A stretch of 64,000 bases of DNA, from positions 682,001 to 746,000 of the forward strand of contig NZ_VLPK01000002.1 in assembly GCF_007558865.1 (NCBI RefSeq). The letters are read 5' to 3'. The DNA comes from Mucilaginibacter corticis (GTDB taxonomy: Bacteria > Bacteroidota > Bacteroidia > Sphingobacteriales > Sphingobacteriaceae). How positions within the stretch are numbered: the stretch's first letter is position 1; every line of letters starts with the position of its first letter. Shown here piece after piece: positions 1 to 9,705 of this stretch. The notes below the pieces were generated by a model. That model did not search any database, was not told the origin of the DNA, and was given only the letters and a program-made list of their open reading frames with translations. The position numbers were made by a program, and so were the translations under genes.

Positions 1-115
1 TTTTTGTTTTAACATGACTATACAAGAATAATTGTTGTTAAATAGGTTATAATAATATAACTTTATCGTTAACCAATTGATAACTGTACATCGCCAAGGT
101 ATAGCTTGCTGAATT

Positions 116-2440
116 ATGAAAAGGAGTATACACTATATATTGCTTATTTGTATGTTGTGTGTTTTATACACAATATATTCCTGTAACCATTTTTCGGCAG
201 AGCAAAGCACAACCGAAGAAATACCCGATACCATTAGCTACAATTTTAATATCAGGCCTATCCTTTCTGACAAATGTTTTAAATGCCACGGTCCCGATGC
301 CAGTAAACGCCAGGCCGGTTTAAGGCTTGATATCCCTGAAAGTGCATATAGTGCATTAAAAGATAATCCTGCAGCACATGCTTTAGTGCCGGGCGATTTG
401 GACAAGTCTGAGCTTTTTCAACGGATTTCTACTTCAGACTCTTCCACTTTAATGCCGCCGCCCAATTCAAACCTTAAAAGGCTTAACCAATATGAACTGG
501 CGCTAATAAAAAAATGGATAAAACAGGGGGCCAAATATGAAAAACATTGGGCATTTGTGCCGCCTAAATACACACCCGTACCTGAGGTTAAAGATAAAAC
601 CTGGCCAAAAAATCCGATAGATAACTTTATTCTTGCCCGGTTAGAAAAATACAATATCAAGCCTAATGCCGAAGCGGATAAAGAGCGATTATTAAAGCGG
701 ATAAGTTTCGATCTTACCGGCTTGCCACCTGATTTGGCTACCATGGATAAGTTTTTGGCGGATAATAGCCCTGATGCTTATGAGAAAATGGTAGACGAGC
801 TAATGGCCAAACCGCAATATGGCGAAAAAATGGCGCTGCATTGGATGGATATTGCACGATACGCAGATTCGCACGGTTACCAGGACGATAATTACCGAAC
901 CCAATGGCCATGGCGTGATTGGGTGATACATGCCTATAACGAAAACTTATCCTACAAAAGCTTTATCACCTGGCAACTGGCCGGCGACCTGATGCCTAAC
1001 CATACCAAAGAACAACTGCTGGCAACCGGCTTTAACCGTAATCATAAAATAACCGAAGAAGGCGGCGTAATTGATGAAGAGTACCGCGTCAGTTATGTAA
1101 CCGATCGAACGAATACGTTTGGCAAGGCCATGATAGGTGTGTCGCTTGAATGCGCTCATTGCCATGATCATAAATATGATCCTTTTTCGCAAAAAGAATA
1201 TTACCAGGTATTTGCGTTTTTTAACAATGTAAAAGAGGTTGGTATTGAAACTACAGTTGGCGGCCCAGAAACTTACGCCAAAAAACCATTGATGCAGATT
1301 AGTAACGATGATGTAAAAAGTGTGCTCAAATTTGTTAATAAGAAAGATACGGGTAAACTGATCGTCTCCATTATGGGCGATAGCTTAAATTACCATAAAA
1401 CTTATATTCTGAAACGTGGTTCATATGATGCACCCGGCGATGAAGTATCCGCCGGTACCCCAAAAGCAATTCTTCCTTTTAATGATAGTTATCCTAAAAA
1501 TAGATTAGGGTTAGCTAAATGGCTGTTTGATAAAGACAATCCTCTTACTGCAAGAGTATATGTTAATCAAATATGGCAAGAGTTTTTTGGACGGGGGATA
1601 GTTAAAACATTGGGCGACTTTGGTATGCAAGGCGATCTGCCGTCTAACCCGCAATTGTTAGATTGGCTGGCGCTTGATTTCAGGGATCATGGCTGGAACA
1701 TAAAACGTTTGGTTAAGCAGATGGTGATGTCGGCAACATACCGGCAATCAGCTGTAATATCACCTGAAAAACTGAAGGAAGACCCCGAAAATATTATGCT
1801 TGCACGTGGCCCGCGTGGCCGCCTGCCTGCAGAATTTGTGCGCGATGAAGTACTGGCCAGCAGCGGGCTTTTAACCAAAACCATAGGCGGACCCAGTGTG
1901 AACCCTTACCAGCCTCCGGGCCTTTGGGAAAACACTACATCAGGCAGAGGGCAGCTTGCAAGCTATAAGCAGGTTCATGGGCCTGATTTGTATCGCCGGG
2001 GCATGTACACTTTAATTAAACGCACAGTCCCGCCGGTTGAAATGGCTATTTTTGATGCCAGCAACCGTGATCAATGCGAAGTGCAGCGCCTGCGTACCAA
2101 TACACCGCTACAGGCATTGCTGATGATGAATGATCCGACAGTTTTAGAAGCCGCGAGAGTTTTAGCAGCCAAGCTGCTGCAGGAAAAAAGCACAGCGAAC
2201 GACAAAATATATAAGGCTTTCAGATTAATTATCTGTCGTAAACCTACAGCTAAGGAAATGGGCATCCTTACAGCTTATTATACCGAGCAATTACAATCAG
2301 CTAATAAACAAAGCGCGGATAAATTATTGAGTGTTGGTGAGTATCCTATTCCGCCGCAGTTGGATAAACTCGATTTGGTTACCATGATGAAGGTAGTAGA
2401 CACCATATACAATTTAGAGGAAGCGATAACAAAAACATAA
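116..2440 (+). CDS. Planctomycete-type cytochrome lipoprotein (PSCyt1-DUF1549-DUF1553)
   Basis: 774 aa. Residues 1-23 form a lipoprotein signal with a hydrophobic stretch and Cys23 as the likely lipidated residue. A c-type haem motif CFKCH lies at 54-58, followed by the DGGL-like 'QAGLRLD' of planctomycete cytochrome domains, then DUF1549 (about 160-360, with a second CAHCH at 346-350) and DUF1553 (about 460-750). Family knowledge: such proteins are encoded beside DUF1501 partners in Planctomycetes, Verrucomicrobia and some Bacteroidota; their substrate is not established. Here it heads a run of four genes, 5 bp ahead of the DUF1501 gene. It is predicted to be a haem protein anchored at the membrane or cell surface. 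The family is clear, the function is not. Confidence 0.88.
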   Translation: MKRSIHYILLICMLCVLYTIYSCNHFSAEQSTTEEIPDTISYNFNIRPILSDKCFKCHGPDASKRQAGLRLDIPESAYSALKDNPAAHALVPGDLDKSELFQRISTSDSSTLMPPPNSNLKRLNQYELALIKKWIKQGAKYEKHWAFVPPKYTPVPEVKDKTWPKNPIDNFILARLEKYNIKPNAEADKERLLKRISFDLTGLPPDLATMDKFLADNSPDAYEKMVDELMAKPQYGEKMALHWMDIARYADSHGYQDDNYRTQWPWRDWVIHAYNENLSYKSFITWQLAGDLMPNHTKEQLLATGFNRNHKITEEGGVIDEEYRVSYVTDRTNTFGKAMIGVSLECAHCHDHKYDPFSQKEYYQVFAFFNNVKEVGIETTVGGPETYAKKPLMQISNDDVKSVLKFVNKKDTGKLIVSIMGDSLNYHKTYILKRGSYDAPGDEVSAGTPKAILPFNDSYPKNRLGLAKWLFDKDNPLTARVYVNQIWQEFFGRGIVKTLGDFGMQGDLPSNPQLLDWLALDFRDHGWNIKRLVKQMVMSATYRQSAVISPEKLKEDPENIMLARGPRGRLPAEFVRDEVLASSGLLTKTIGGPSVNPYQPPGLWENTTSGRGQLASYKQVHGPDLYRRGMYTLIKRTVPPVEMAIFDASNRDQCEVQRLRTNTPLQALLMMNDPTVLEAARVLAAKLLQEKSTANDKIYKAFRLIICRKPTAKEMGILTAYYTEQLQSANKQSADKLLSVGEYPIPPQLDKLDLVTMMKVVDTIYNLEEAITKT

Positions 2441-2445
2441 GCGCC

Positions 2446-3900
2446 ATGGAGAAAGATATATTAGAACATAGGTTGGGCATAAACCGCCGTCGTTTTCTGT
2501 CAAAGCTGAGTCTTGGTTTGGGCAGCGTCGCGTTGGGTTCATTACTGGTGCCTGATCTTTTTTCCGGAGTTAAGAGTGATGATGCTGATTTTATACCCGG
2601 GATACCCAACTTTGCGCCAAAGGCTAAAAGGGTGATCTATTTGTTTCAGGATGGTGCACCTTCTCAGTTAGAATCGTTTGATTATAAGCCCAAATTACGA
2701 GAAATGATGGGGCAGGAGCTGCCACTATCTGTAAGGGGCAACCAGATCTTGACTGGTATGACCGCCAAGCAGGCATCATTCCCTTTAGTAGGTTCATTTT
2801 ATGATTTTAAGCAATACGGGCAGTCGGGCGCATGGGTAAGCGATATTTTTCCGCATATCGGTAAGATAGCAGACGATATTTGTATCATCAGGTCGATCCA
2901 TACTGATGCCATTAACCATGACCCGGCACTAACATTTTTTCAGACAGGTGCGCAACAAGGTAACAGGCCAAGCATGGGTTCGTGGGTAAGCTATGGGCTT
3001 GGCAGCGAAAATAAAAACCTGCCTGCTTTTACGGTACTGTTATCAAAAGGAAAAGGTAACGGGCAAGGCGTCTATTCAAAATTATGGAGTAACGGATTTT
3101 TAGATTCTATTCACCAGGGAGTGCAATTTAGCAGCAGCGAAGACCCGGTTTTGTATTTGAATGATCCTAACGGAATGGACAGGGTAGAGCGCCGCAAAAT
3201 GCTGGATAAACTGGCCGAACTGAATGATATATCCGGTAAAGAATTTAATGACCCTGAAATCAATGCCAAGATACAACAGTATGAAATGGCCTACCGAATG
3301 CAAACCGCCGTCCCTGAGATAACGGATATATCAAAGGAGCCTGACGATATTATAAAATTATACGGCCCTGATTGTTTAACTCCGGGCACTTATGCCGCTA
3401 ATTGTTTGCTGGCACGTAAACTTTCTGAAAACGGGGTAAGGTTTGTACAGCTTTATCACCAAGGATGGGATCAGCATGGCAACCTGCCTATTGAAATGGG
3501 CGGCCAGGCAAAAGACGTCGACCAGGCATCAGCAGCTTTGGTGACCGATCTGAAACAACGCGGTTTGCTTGATGAAACACTGGTGATCTGGGGCGGCGAA
3601 TTTGGGCGTACAAATTTTAGCCAGGGCAAGCTTTCAAAAGAAAATTATGGCCGCGACCATCATCCGCGTTGCTTTAGCATGTGGATGGCCGGCGGCGGCA
3701 TTAAACCGGGCATAGTCTACGGCGAATCGGACGAGCTGGGATATAATATAGTAAGCAATCCGGTACACGTGCATGATTTCCACGCAACTGTATTAAACCA
3801 GTTGGGAATAGACCATACCAAACTTACCTACAAAAGCCTGGGCCGCAGGTACAGGTTAACTGATGTAGCCGGTAACGTAGTAAGAGATATCATATCCTAA
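2446..3900 (+). CDS. DUF1501 family protein with Tat-like signal
   Basis: 484 aa. The N-terminus carries a twin-arginine-like signal (RRRFLSKL at about 14-21 followed by a Gly/Leu/Val-rich stretch), so export of a folded protein is likely. The body is DUF1501, a member of the alkaline-phosphatase/sulfatase-like superfamily, with motifs such as QDGAPSQLESFD near residue 70, LYHQGWDQHG near 340 and WGGEFGRT near 382, and a late DHHP segment near 405. It starts 5 bp after the upstream cytochrome gene, and the pair is the standard DUF1549/DUF1553-DUF1501 partnership. The catalytic role is unknown; it probably acts with the upstream haem protein outside the cytoplasm. Confidence 0.88.
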   Translation: MEKDILEHRLGINRRRFLSKLSLGLGSVALGSLLVPDLFSGVKSDDADFIPGIPNFAPKAKRVIYLFQDGAPSQLESFDYKPKLREMMGQELPLSVRGNQILTGMTAKQASFPLVGSFYDFKQYGQSGAWVSDIFPHIGKIADDICIIRSIHTDAINHDPALTFFQTGAQQGNRPSMGSWVSYGLGSENKNLPAFTVLLSKGKGNGQGVYSKLWSNGFLDSIHQGVQFSSSEDPVLYLNDPNGMDRVERRKMLDKLAELNDISGKEFNDPEINAKIQQYEMAYRMQTAVPEITDISKEPDDIIKLYGPDCLTPGTYAANCLLARKLSENGVRFVQLYHQGWDQHGNLPIEMGGQAKDVDQASAALVTDLKQRGLLDETLVIWGGEFGRTNFSQGKLSKENYGRDHHPRCFSMWMAGGGIKPGIVYGESDELGYNIVSNPVHVHDFHATVLNQLGIDHTKLTYKSLGRRYRLTDVAGNVVRDIIS

Positions 3901-3916
3901 ATATAACCAATCAAAC

Positions 3917-4942
3917 ATGGAAAGAAGGAGTTTTGTAAAGCAGAGTGCTATAGTATCTGCAAGTTTTTTTATAACCAAAGATCTTTTGGCAAAGGATAAA
4001 GGGTCTGTATATGGCCATAACGGCATGCGTTACCGTATGGATAATGCCTGGAGCAAAGCCGACCCAAAAATAAACCCGGTAAATGATTGCCATGAAATGG
4101 TGCAGGATGCTAAGGGACGAATATTGTTGCTGACCAACGAAACAAAAAACAATGTGCTGATTTACAATAAATCAGGTAAGCTATTAACCACCTGGGGGCA
4201 TGATTTCCCGGGGGCGCATGGTTTAACTTTGGTTAACGAAAACGGTACGGAATTTCTTTTCATTACCGATACGGTAAAACACCAGGTTTATAAAACTACT
4301 ATTGATGGTAAGTTATTAATGACTATTGATGTCCCGCTTGAAACCGGCGTTTATAAAAAAGCAGAAGAATTTGTGCCAACCGAAACTGCTGTTGATACAA
4401 ATGGCGACTTCTTTATTGCTGATGGCTATGGGGCACAATATATTACCCATTATGACAAGGATGGCAAGCTGAAAAACTTTTTTGGCGGCAAGGGTGAAGG
4501 CGATGAGCATTTAGATAATGCGCACGGAATTGTGATAGACAGGCGCAACAGCACACCTACTTTATTGATAACAGACCGTACCCGCAATTGCTTTAAACGC
4601 TTTAGTATGGATGGTAAGTTAATTGAAATAATTAAACTGCCCGGTGCCTGTGTATGTCGCCCTGTTATTAAAGGCGATCATTTATATGCCGCAGTATTAC
4701 GCTCGCCGAATTTGGGCGCAGAAAATTCCGGGTTTACCACTATCCTTGATAAAGATAATAAAGTAGTATCAAACATTGGGGGGACAGAGCCGATATATAA
4801 AGACGGCATTTTACAACCAATGGCCCAGGCCGAAAAGATCTTTTTAAACCCGCATGATGTATGTGTTGACAATGATGAAAACCTGTATGTAGCACAATGG
4901 GCGTCGGGCAAGGTGTACCCGTATAAATTTACGCGCGTTTAA
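3917..4942 (+). CDS. Exported NHL/six-bladed beta-propeller protein
   Basis: 341 aa. The start MERRSFVKQSAIVSASFF resembles a short twin-arginine or Sec signal (Arg-Arg followed by a hydrophobic run). The rest consists of repeated propeller blades with recurring D-x-x-G and F-x-x-D patterns (for example NGDFFIADGYGAQYI, NAHGIVIDRRN and ENLYVAQWASGKVYP), typical of NHL or six-bladed beta-propellers. It lies 16 bp after the DUF1501 gene and 16 bp before the membrane cytochrome, so it is very likely co-transcribed. It may bind a ligand or act as a hydrolase or lactonase; no catalytic residues can be assigned with confidence. Confidence 0.8.
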   Translation: MERRSFVKQSAIVSASFFITKDLLAKDKGSVYGHNGMRYRMDNAWSKADPKINPVNDCHEMVQDAKGRILLLTNETKNNVLIYNKSGKLLTTWGHDFPGAHGLTLVNENGTEFLFITDTVKHQVYKTTIDGKLLMTIDVPLETGVYKKAEEFVPTETAVDTNGDFFIADGYGAQYITHYDKDGKLKNFFGGKGEGDEHLDNAHGIVIDRRNSTPTLLITDRTRNCFKRFSMDGKLIEIIKLPGACVCRPVIKGDHLYAAVLRSPNLGAENSGFTTILDKDNKVVSNIGGTEPIYKDGILQPMAQAEKIFLNPHDVCVDNDENLYVAQWASGKVYPYKFTRV

Positions 4943-4958
4943 TACTGCTGTCTTTTAT

Positions 4959-7112
4959 ATGATAATAAGCCGCTATAAAGGTTTTGCAGACAACCTGTTA
5001 ATTGCCTTAAATATATTTATTGTTTTTTTGTTATTGGCCGATGGTCATATAGTGATACCGCAATGGCTGCAACCGACGGGCCGTATGCACCCGCTGGTGC
5101 TTCATTTTCCGATAGTGTTGCTTATTCTTGCTATGCTGCTGGAGTTTTTTCGTTTCATGCCTGAGTTTACAGACGATAAACTATACCAGCAATTTACTAC
5201 AACATTATTATTGGTTGGCGCGCTTTTTTCGGCCATTACCGTTATTATGGGGCTTTTTCTTTCGCACGAAGCAGGCTATGCAAACGGAAATCTGCAGTGG
5301 CATAAATGGTTTGGCGTTTGTGTAACCTTTATAGCAACATTTATTTATTGGTTTAGGGGTAAAAGCCGGTACAACGCTACTATAGCTCGCGTTAACGCCA
5401 TAGTATTGGTTTTCTTTGTAATTGTAGCCGGGCATTTTGGCGCTGATATTACGCATGGCGATAATTTTATTCTTGCACCTGTTATGCATAAAAAACAGGT
5501 TTCGGTTGATAAAGCCATAGTTTACCAGGACGTGATCCAGCCTATTTTTGAAAGCAAATGTAATGGTTGCCATAATGCCGAAAAATCAAAGGGTGGTTTA
5601 ATATTGACAGACCAGGCATCGTTGTTAAAAGGGGGGAAGACAGGTAAACTATTTGTGCCGGGGCAGCCCCAAGTAAGTTTATTATTACAACGGATCCATT
5701 TGCCTGATGACGCGAAAAATCATATGCCGCCAAATGGCAAACCACAGCTAACGCCTGATGAAATGAAGGTGCTTTACCTTTGGATAAAAGATAATGCCAA
5801 TTTTGACCAAAAGGTAGTTAGTTTACCTGCTGGTGATTCCTTACGTACCATAGCCTCAACTTTTTTAAAACCGGCCGAAGCTGTGGAGGAACAATTTGAC
5901 TTTGCCGCAGCAGATGATAAAACGATAAAAAAACTAAACAGCAATTACCGAGGCGTATACCAATTAGGCACAAATTCGCCGGCTTTATCAGTTGACATAT
6001 TTAACAGGACTGCATATGATCCTAAGATGTTGAGCGATCTGACTGAGATTAAAAAACAGATTGTGTCGCTTGATCTGCATAAAATGCCTGTTAAAGACGG
6101 TGAACTAAAAACCATCGCCAAATTTGAAAACCTACGGACACTTAACCTCAACTACACTGACATTACCGGAAGCACTTTAAAAGAACTAACCTCACTTAAG
6201 TATTTACGGTCGCTATCACTTGCCGGCACACAATTAAAGCCTCATTCGCTTGATCAGTTAGGCGCATTTAAAAGCCTGAACGAATTGGTGATCTGGAACA
6301 GCGGGTTAAGTGCAACAGATATTCAACAGCTTAAAACCGCTAATAAAAAAGTACAAATAATTGATGGTTATAAGAATGATGGCAAACTTATCCCGCTAAA
6401 CTCTCCGCAAATAAAAAATACTGCTTTTGTGTTTTCTAAGCCGGTACCATTAGTGATCAGCCATCCAATTAAAGGAGTGACCATCCGATATACAACTGAT
6501 GGTACAGACCCGGATAGTCTGCATTCTGCAATTTATCAACCCGGTGTTATGATTGCCGATAATTCAACTATTAAAGCAAAGGCATATAAGCCCGGCTGGT
6601 ATGGCAGCAACATTGTTAGCGCCGCATTTTATAAGGATAGTTTCAGGCCTGACAGTGTTCAGTTATTAAGCGTTCCGAACGAAAAATACAGGGCTGGTGG
6701 CGCAAAAGCATTAGCAGACGGCGAGTTGGGTACGATGGATTACAATGCAGGGAAATGGTTGGGATACCAAATTGATATGCAGGTATTATTATATTACAAT
6801 CAACCCGTAACACCACATACACTCACATTTAATTGTCTCAGAATGATCAACAACCAGATCTTTTTGCCTAACGAAATACAGGTTTGGGGCGGTAAAGATA
6901 AAGATCATTTAAAACTGATAAGCACATTGAAAACAGGTGAGCAAAAGAAAGATGATCCGACTGTTATAACGGGTATGGTATGTAAATTGAATGTATCGGC
7001 CCCAATATCGTGTATTAAACTGGTTGCTAAACCTATTTATAAATTACCGCAATGGCATCCTGCAAAAGGCCAGCCATCATGGGTATTTGCTGATGAAATA
7101 TTTGTGAACTAA
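4959..7112 (+). CDS. Membrane c-type cytochrome with DUF2231-like, LRR-like and C-terminal beta domains
   Basis: 717 aa, multi-domain. Residues 1-170 contain about five transmembrane segments resembling DUF2231-type membrane domains (LVLHFPIVLLILAMLLEF is one). A single haem motif CNGCH lies at 201-205 with a GGL motif after it, as in PSCyt1 cytochromes. Residues about 340-460 hold leucine-rich-repeat-like segments (LRTLNLNYTDITG, LRSLSLAGTQL). Residues about 490-550 contain a TTDGTDPD motif typical of the chitobiase/hexosaminidase C-terminal fold, and the remainder looks like a beta-sandwich. As last gene of the four-gene run it could anchor the cytochrome/DUF1501 system in the membrane and pass electrons. 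Domain calls are by eye. Confidence 0.8.
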   Translation: MIISRYKGFADNLLIALNIFIVFLLLADGHIVIPQWLQPTGRMHPLVLHFPIVLLILAMLLEFFRFMPEFTDDKLYQQFTTTLLLVGALFSAITVIMGLFLSHEAGYANGNLQWHKWFGVCVTFIATFIYWFRGKSRYNATIARVNAIVLVFFVIVAGHFGADITHGDNFILAPVMHKKQVSVDKAIVYQDVIQPIFESKCNGCHNAEKSKGGLILTDQASLLKGGKTGKLFVPGQPQVSLLLQRIHLPDDAKNHMPPNGKPQLTPDEMKVLYLWIKDNANFDQKVVSLPAGDSLRTIASTFLKPAEAVEEQFDFAAADDKTIKKLNSNYRGVYQLGTNSPALSVDIFNRTAYDPKMLSDLTEIKKQIVSLDLHKMPVKDGELKTIAKFENLRTLNLNYTDITGSTLKELTSLKYLRSLSLAGTQLKPHSLDQLGAFKSLNELVIWNSGLSATDIQQLKTANKKVQIIDGYKNDGKLIPLNSPQIKNTAFVFSKPVPLVISHPIKGVTIRYTTDGTDPDSLHSAIYQPGVMIADNSTIKAKAYKPGWYGSNIVSAAFYKDSFRPDSVQLLSVPNEKYRAGGAKALADGELGTMDYNAGKWLGYQIDMQVLLYYNQPVTPHTLTFNCLRMINNQIFLPNEIQVWGGKDKDHLKLISTLKTGEQKKDDPTVITGMVCKLNVSAPISCIKLVAKPIYKLPQWHPAKGQPSWVFADEIFVN

Positions 7113-7200
7113 TTGGTTCCCATTTTAGTTATTAATGTTCAAATAGCTTATAATCGGCTAACAAGTTTTTAATAACGCCTGATATTAGCTGTGATATTAC

Positions 7201-7208
7201 TAAATTTG
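7201..7208 (+). promoter_or_regulatory. -7 box TAAATTTG, leaderless arrangement
   Basis: TAAATTTG matches the Bacteroidota -7 consensus TAnnTTTG exactly. Its final G is only 5 nt before the ATG at 7214, so transcription would begin at or next to the start codon. No clear -33 TTG is seen at the right distance. Confidence 0.5.
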
Positions 7209-7213
7209 TGGTA

Positions 7214-7696
7214 ATGACTGAACTGAATGAATACGAATGCGAAATGCTTGACGCGATGCTGGAAGCATTTGGCATCCCAGATAGCCTGACTCGTACCCAG
7301 TTAATGAGCCTTTTTGACCAGGACGAGGCAACTGCTTTCGCTATGGTACAGATCCTGATCCGTGAAGGATTGGTTGCCGAGGCCGGCAAACATGGCAATT
7401 TTGAATTGCCTGAAAAGCTGGTGCTTAAGCCTAAAGGAGAAAAATTTCTGAAAGAAGGTGGTTTTACCAAACGCCACAAACAAGAACAGGAAAAACCTGC
7501 AGAGATTGGCGGCACGCTGTCTAAATTACAGCAACAGAATATGCGCCTGCAAAATCTGAAATTGGCTAACGAATCGCAGATCCAGGAGCTTCAGAAAAAA
7601 GTTGATATGGCCCAAATGCGTCAGTACATTTGGTGGGTGCTCATCATCGTCGCGTTAGTTATTGGTTACTTTATTGGGCATTCACTAAAAAAGTAA
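7214..7696 (+). CDS. Small C-terminally anchored coiled-coil protein, unknown function
   Basis: 160 aa from ATG 7214. A GTG two codons earlier is also open, but it overlaps the -7 box, so the ATG is preferred. Not recognised. The first 100 residues are soluble and acidic with a winged-helix-like feel (the segment LTRTQLMSLF and then AFAMVQILIREGLVAEAGKHGNFELP). Residues about 105-135 are a heptad-like coiled coil (KLQQQNMRLQNLKLANESQ), and residues about 137-157 are one hydrophobic membrane segment followed by Lys-Lys. It may be a tail-anchored regulator. It stands alone between the cytochrome run and the histidine kinase. Confidence 0.7.
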   Translation: MTELNEYECEMLDAMLEAFGIPDSLTRTQLMSLFDQDEATAFAMVQILIREGLVAEAGKHGNFELPEKLVLKPKGEKFLKEGGFTKRHKQEQEKPAEIGGTLSKLQQQNMRLQNLKLANESQIQELQKKVDMAQMRQYIWWVLIIVALVIGYFIGHSLKK

Positions 7697-7774
7697 TAAA
7701 TCCTTGTTTGAACACGGTTATGTAACAAAATAACTGCTGATGTTCCTAATACAGAAACAATTAGGGCGTTTTTT

Positions 7775-7790
7775 GCGTTAAATCTAACGC
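7775..7790 (+). other. Hairpin just before the kinase start codon
   Basis: GCGTTA and TAACGC form a perfect 6-bp stem with the loop AATC. It ends 2 nt before the ATG at 7793. It may affect translation initiation or be part of an operator; function unknown. Confidence 0.35.
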
Positions 7791-7792
7791 GT

Positions 7793-9241
7793 ATGCAAAC
7801 AAAACTTGAACTATACCGGAAAGTCACCCCACTGGCCGGTCTCGGCATATGGGAACGCAACCTCGTCACCGGAGAGGTTTATTGGAATACTGTTGTACGC
7901 CAGATCTATGCCGTACCTGAAGATTTCAATATGAGTCTTGACAATTCGCTTGCTTTTTATCATAATAAGGCTGCTATCGAAAATTTGCTTGAAACGGCTG
8001 CCAAAACCGGCGATCCGCAGATAGGTCAATTACAAATAACCGCGCAGGACGGACGGCAAAAATGGGTTAAGATCAGGGTACAGGCTGAATTTGAAGAAGA
8101 ACGCTGCATAGCAATTTATGGTACACTTGAAGAGATAACCGAACAGGTGGCCTTGTTTCATAGAATGGCCGAGCAGGAAGCCCAGTTTCACCAGGCTTTT
8201 GAATTTGCCCCCATTGGTATGGCTTTGGTTTCGCTTAAAGGCCAATGGATGCGTGTTAACCCCAAGATAAGTGAGATGCTGGGTTATTCAGCACCTGAAC
8301 TTTTTGCACTTTCTTTTCAGCAGATCACACATCCCGACGACCTGCAGAGTGATCTCGATCAAATGCAGCAGCTGGTTAATGGTAACATCGGGTCATACCA
8401 GATGGATAAACGTTATTTCCATAAGGATGGCAGTGTAATATGGGCATTGTTATATGTCAGCCTGGTGCGCGACCAAAACGGATCTCCGCTATATTTTGTT
8501 TCGCAGCTTAAGGACATTACTGAACGCAAGCATATGGAGTTTGAAAGAGTTAAAACACTTGAAATAATTACCGCACAGAATAGCAGGTTGCTAAATTTCG
8601 CCCATATTGTTTCGCATAACCTGCGTTCGCATGGTAGCAATATCCAGCTAATAACCCAGCTTTTAGAAGAAGAAACCGATCCGGCGGAAAAAGAACAGCT
8701 GACTAACTTGTTAAAAGTTAACGCAAGGAATCTACAGGAAACGCTTGCAGATCTGAACAATGTTGTAGATGTACAAAGCTCAGGCAAACAAACCATTAAA
8801 TCACTCAACCTGTACGATCAGGTTTTTAAGATAGCTGAGGTAATGGAATTGCCATTACAACAGGTAGACGGTACATTGGTTAATGAAGTAGATAAAGATC
8901 TTTGGTTTGATTATGATCAGGCCTATTTGGATAGTATCCTTTTAAACCTGCTCACCAACGCCATAAAATACCGTGACCCGGAAAGGCCTTTGTTGGTCAC
9001 ATTAAAAGCCCGGCAGGAGGGTAGAAAAATCATCTTAACCGTTAGTGATAATGGCCTCGGTATTGATATGACGCGATACGGCGATCAACTTTTTGGTATG
9101 TACAACACCTTTCATGGTAACGGCGATGCACGTGGTATCGGCCTTTTCCTGATCAAAAGTCAGGTAGAAGTAATGGGTGGGCACATATCTGCAAGCAGCA
9201 GCCCTGGTGCGGGCATGACTTTTACGTTAGAATTTAATTAA
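7793..9241 (+). CDS. PAS-domain sensor histidine kinase (soluble)
   Basis: 482 aa. No transmembrane segment is visible, so it is probably cytoplasmic. There are two PAS domains (about 10-115 and 125-250; the second contains EFAPIGMALVSLKG and the PAC-like segment DITERKHMEFER). The phospho-acceptor is His275 in IVSHNLRSHG, followed by an HATPase_c domain with N-box LLNLLTNAIKYRD, G1-box VSDNGLGID and G2-box ARGIGLFLIKSQVEVMGG. The H-box type HNLRS is common in Bacteroidota PAS kinases; here a His-Gly replaces the more usual Pro. No response regulator is adjacent, so it is an orphan kinase. A small HTH gene follows 63 bp later. Confidence 0.9.
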   Translation: MQTKLELYRKVTPLAGLGIWERNLVTGEVYWNTVVRQIYAVPEDFNMSLDNSLAFYHNKAAIENLLETAAKTGDPQIGQLQITAQDGRQKWVKIRVQAEFEEERCIAIYGTLEEITEQVALFHRMAEQEAQFHQAFEFAPIGMALVSLKGQWMRVNPKISEMLGYSAPELFALSFQQITHPDDLQSDLDQMQQLVNGNIGSYQMDKRYFHKDGSVIWALLYVSLVRDQNGSPLYFVSQLKDITERKHMEFERVKTLEIITAQNSRLLNFAHIVSHNLRSHGSNIQLITQLLEEETDPAEKEQLTNLLKVNARNLQETLADLNNVVDVQSSGKQTIKSLNLYDQVFKIAEVMELPLQQVDGTLVNEVDKDLWFDYDQAYLDSILLNLLTNAIKYRDPERPLLVTLKARQEGRKIILTVSDNGLGIDMTRYGDQLFGMYNTFHGNGDARGIGLFLIKSQVEVMGGHISASSSPGAGMTFTLEFN

Positions 9242-9304
9242 TAATTTGTATTTGCTGAAATCGTTTTCTAACTTTAAGCGCACAGTACTTTTAAAACTTA
9301 CGTT

Positions 9305-9580
9305 ATGACAGAAAACCGCACTTCATTGCTGGCTGTTATTCTCAGCAAACTCAGCCCTGCCGATATCAGTTTAAAAGAAAATCGTCAGCTTATAGCCGAG
9401 CGTATAGAAAATATACTAAGCCAAAATAGTTGGTCGCGACAGCACTTTGCAACCCTGATGCGCCTGGAAATACGCCCGCTAAGAGCCTGGTTGGGTAATA
9501 CATATTCTATGACTGTTGAAAACCTGAATGACATTTGCCAATTGCTTAATGTGTCATTAGGTGATCTTGTGGCAGCATAA
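9305..9580 (+). CDS. Small helix-turn-helix protein (XRE-like)
   Basis: 91 aa. Residues about 30-90 resemble a lambda-repressor-like HTH: ILSQNSWSRQHFATLMRLEIRPLRAWLGN followed by SMTVENLNDICQLLNVSLGDLV. The first 25 residues are a variable lead-in. It follows the histidine kinase by 63 bp and precedes a palindrome-rich gap, which could hold its operator. It could be an autoregulator or the antitoxin-like part of an orphan system, but no toxin gene is adjacent. Family call moderately sure, role unknown. Confidence 0.7.
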   Translation: MTENRTSLLAVILSKLSPADISLKENRQLIAERIENILSQNSWSRQHFATLMRLEIRPLRAWLGNTYSMTVENLNDICQLLNVSLGDLVAA

Positions 9581-9623
9581 GGATACCGGAAGCGAGCCTC
9601 AAGCATACATGTAAACCTTTAGG

Positions 9624-9705
9624 CACTATATTAATTATAGTGAATGTCTTAAGCTATGTCGTAGATAATTCTACGATGCTTATTTGCTATTGTATTACGT
9701 AGATA
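9624..9705. other. Palindrome-rich intergenic region, possible operator
   Basis: Within the 260-bp gap before the phosphoesterase gene are two perfect 7-bp inverted repeats: CACTATA/TATAGTG (9624-9630 with 9636-9642) and TCGTAGA/TCTACGA (9659-9665 with 9670-9676). The octamer CGTAGATA recurs at 9660 and 9698. This fits regulator binding sites or weak hairpins; nothing identifies a partner beyond the adjacent HTH gene. Confidence 0.35.
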
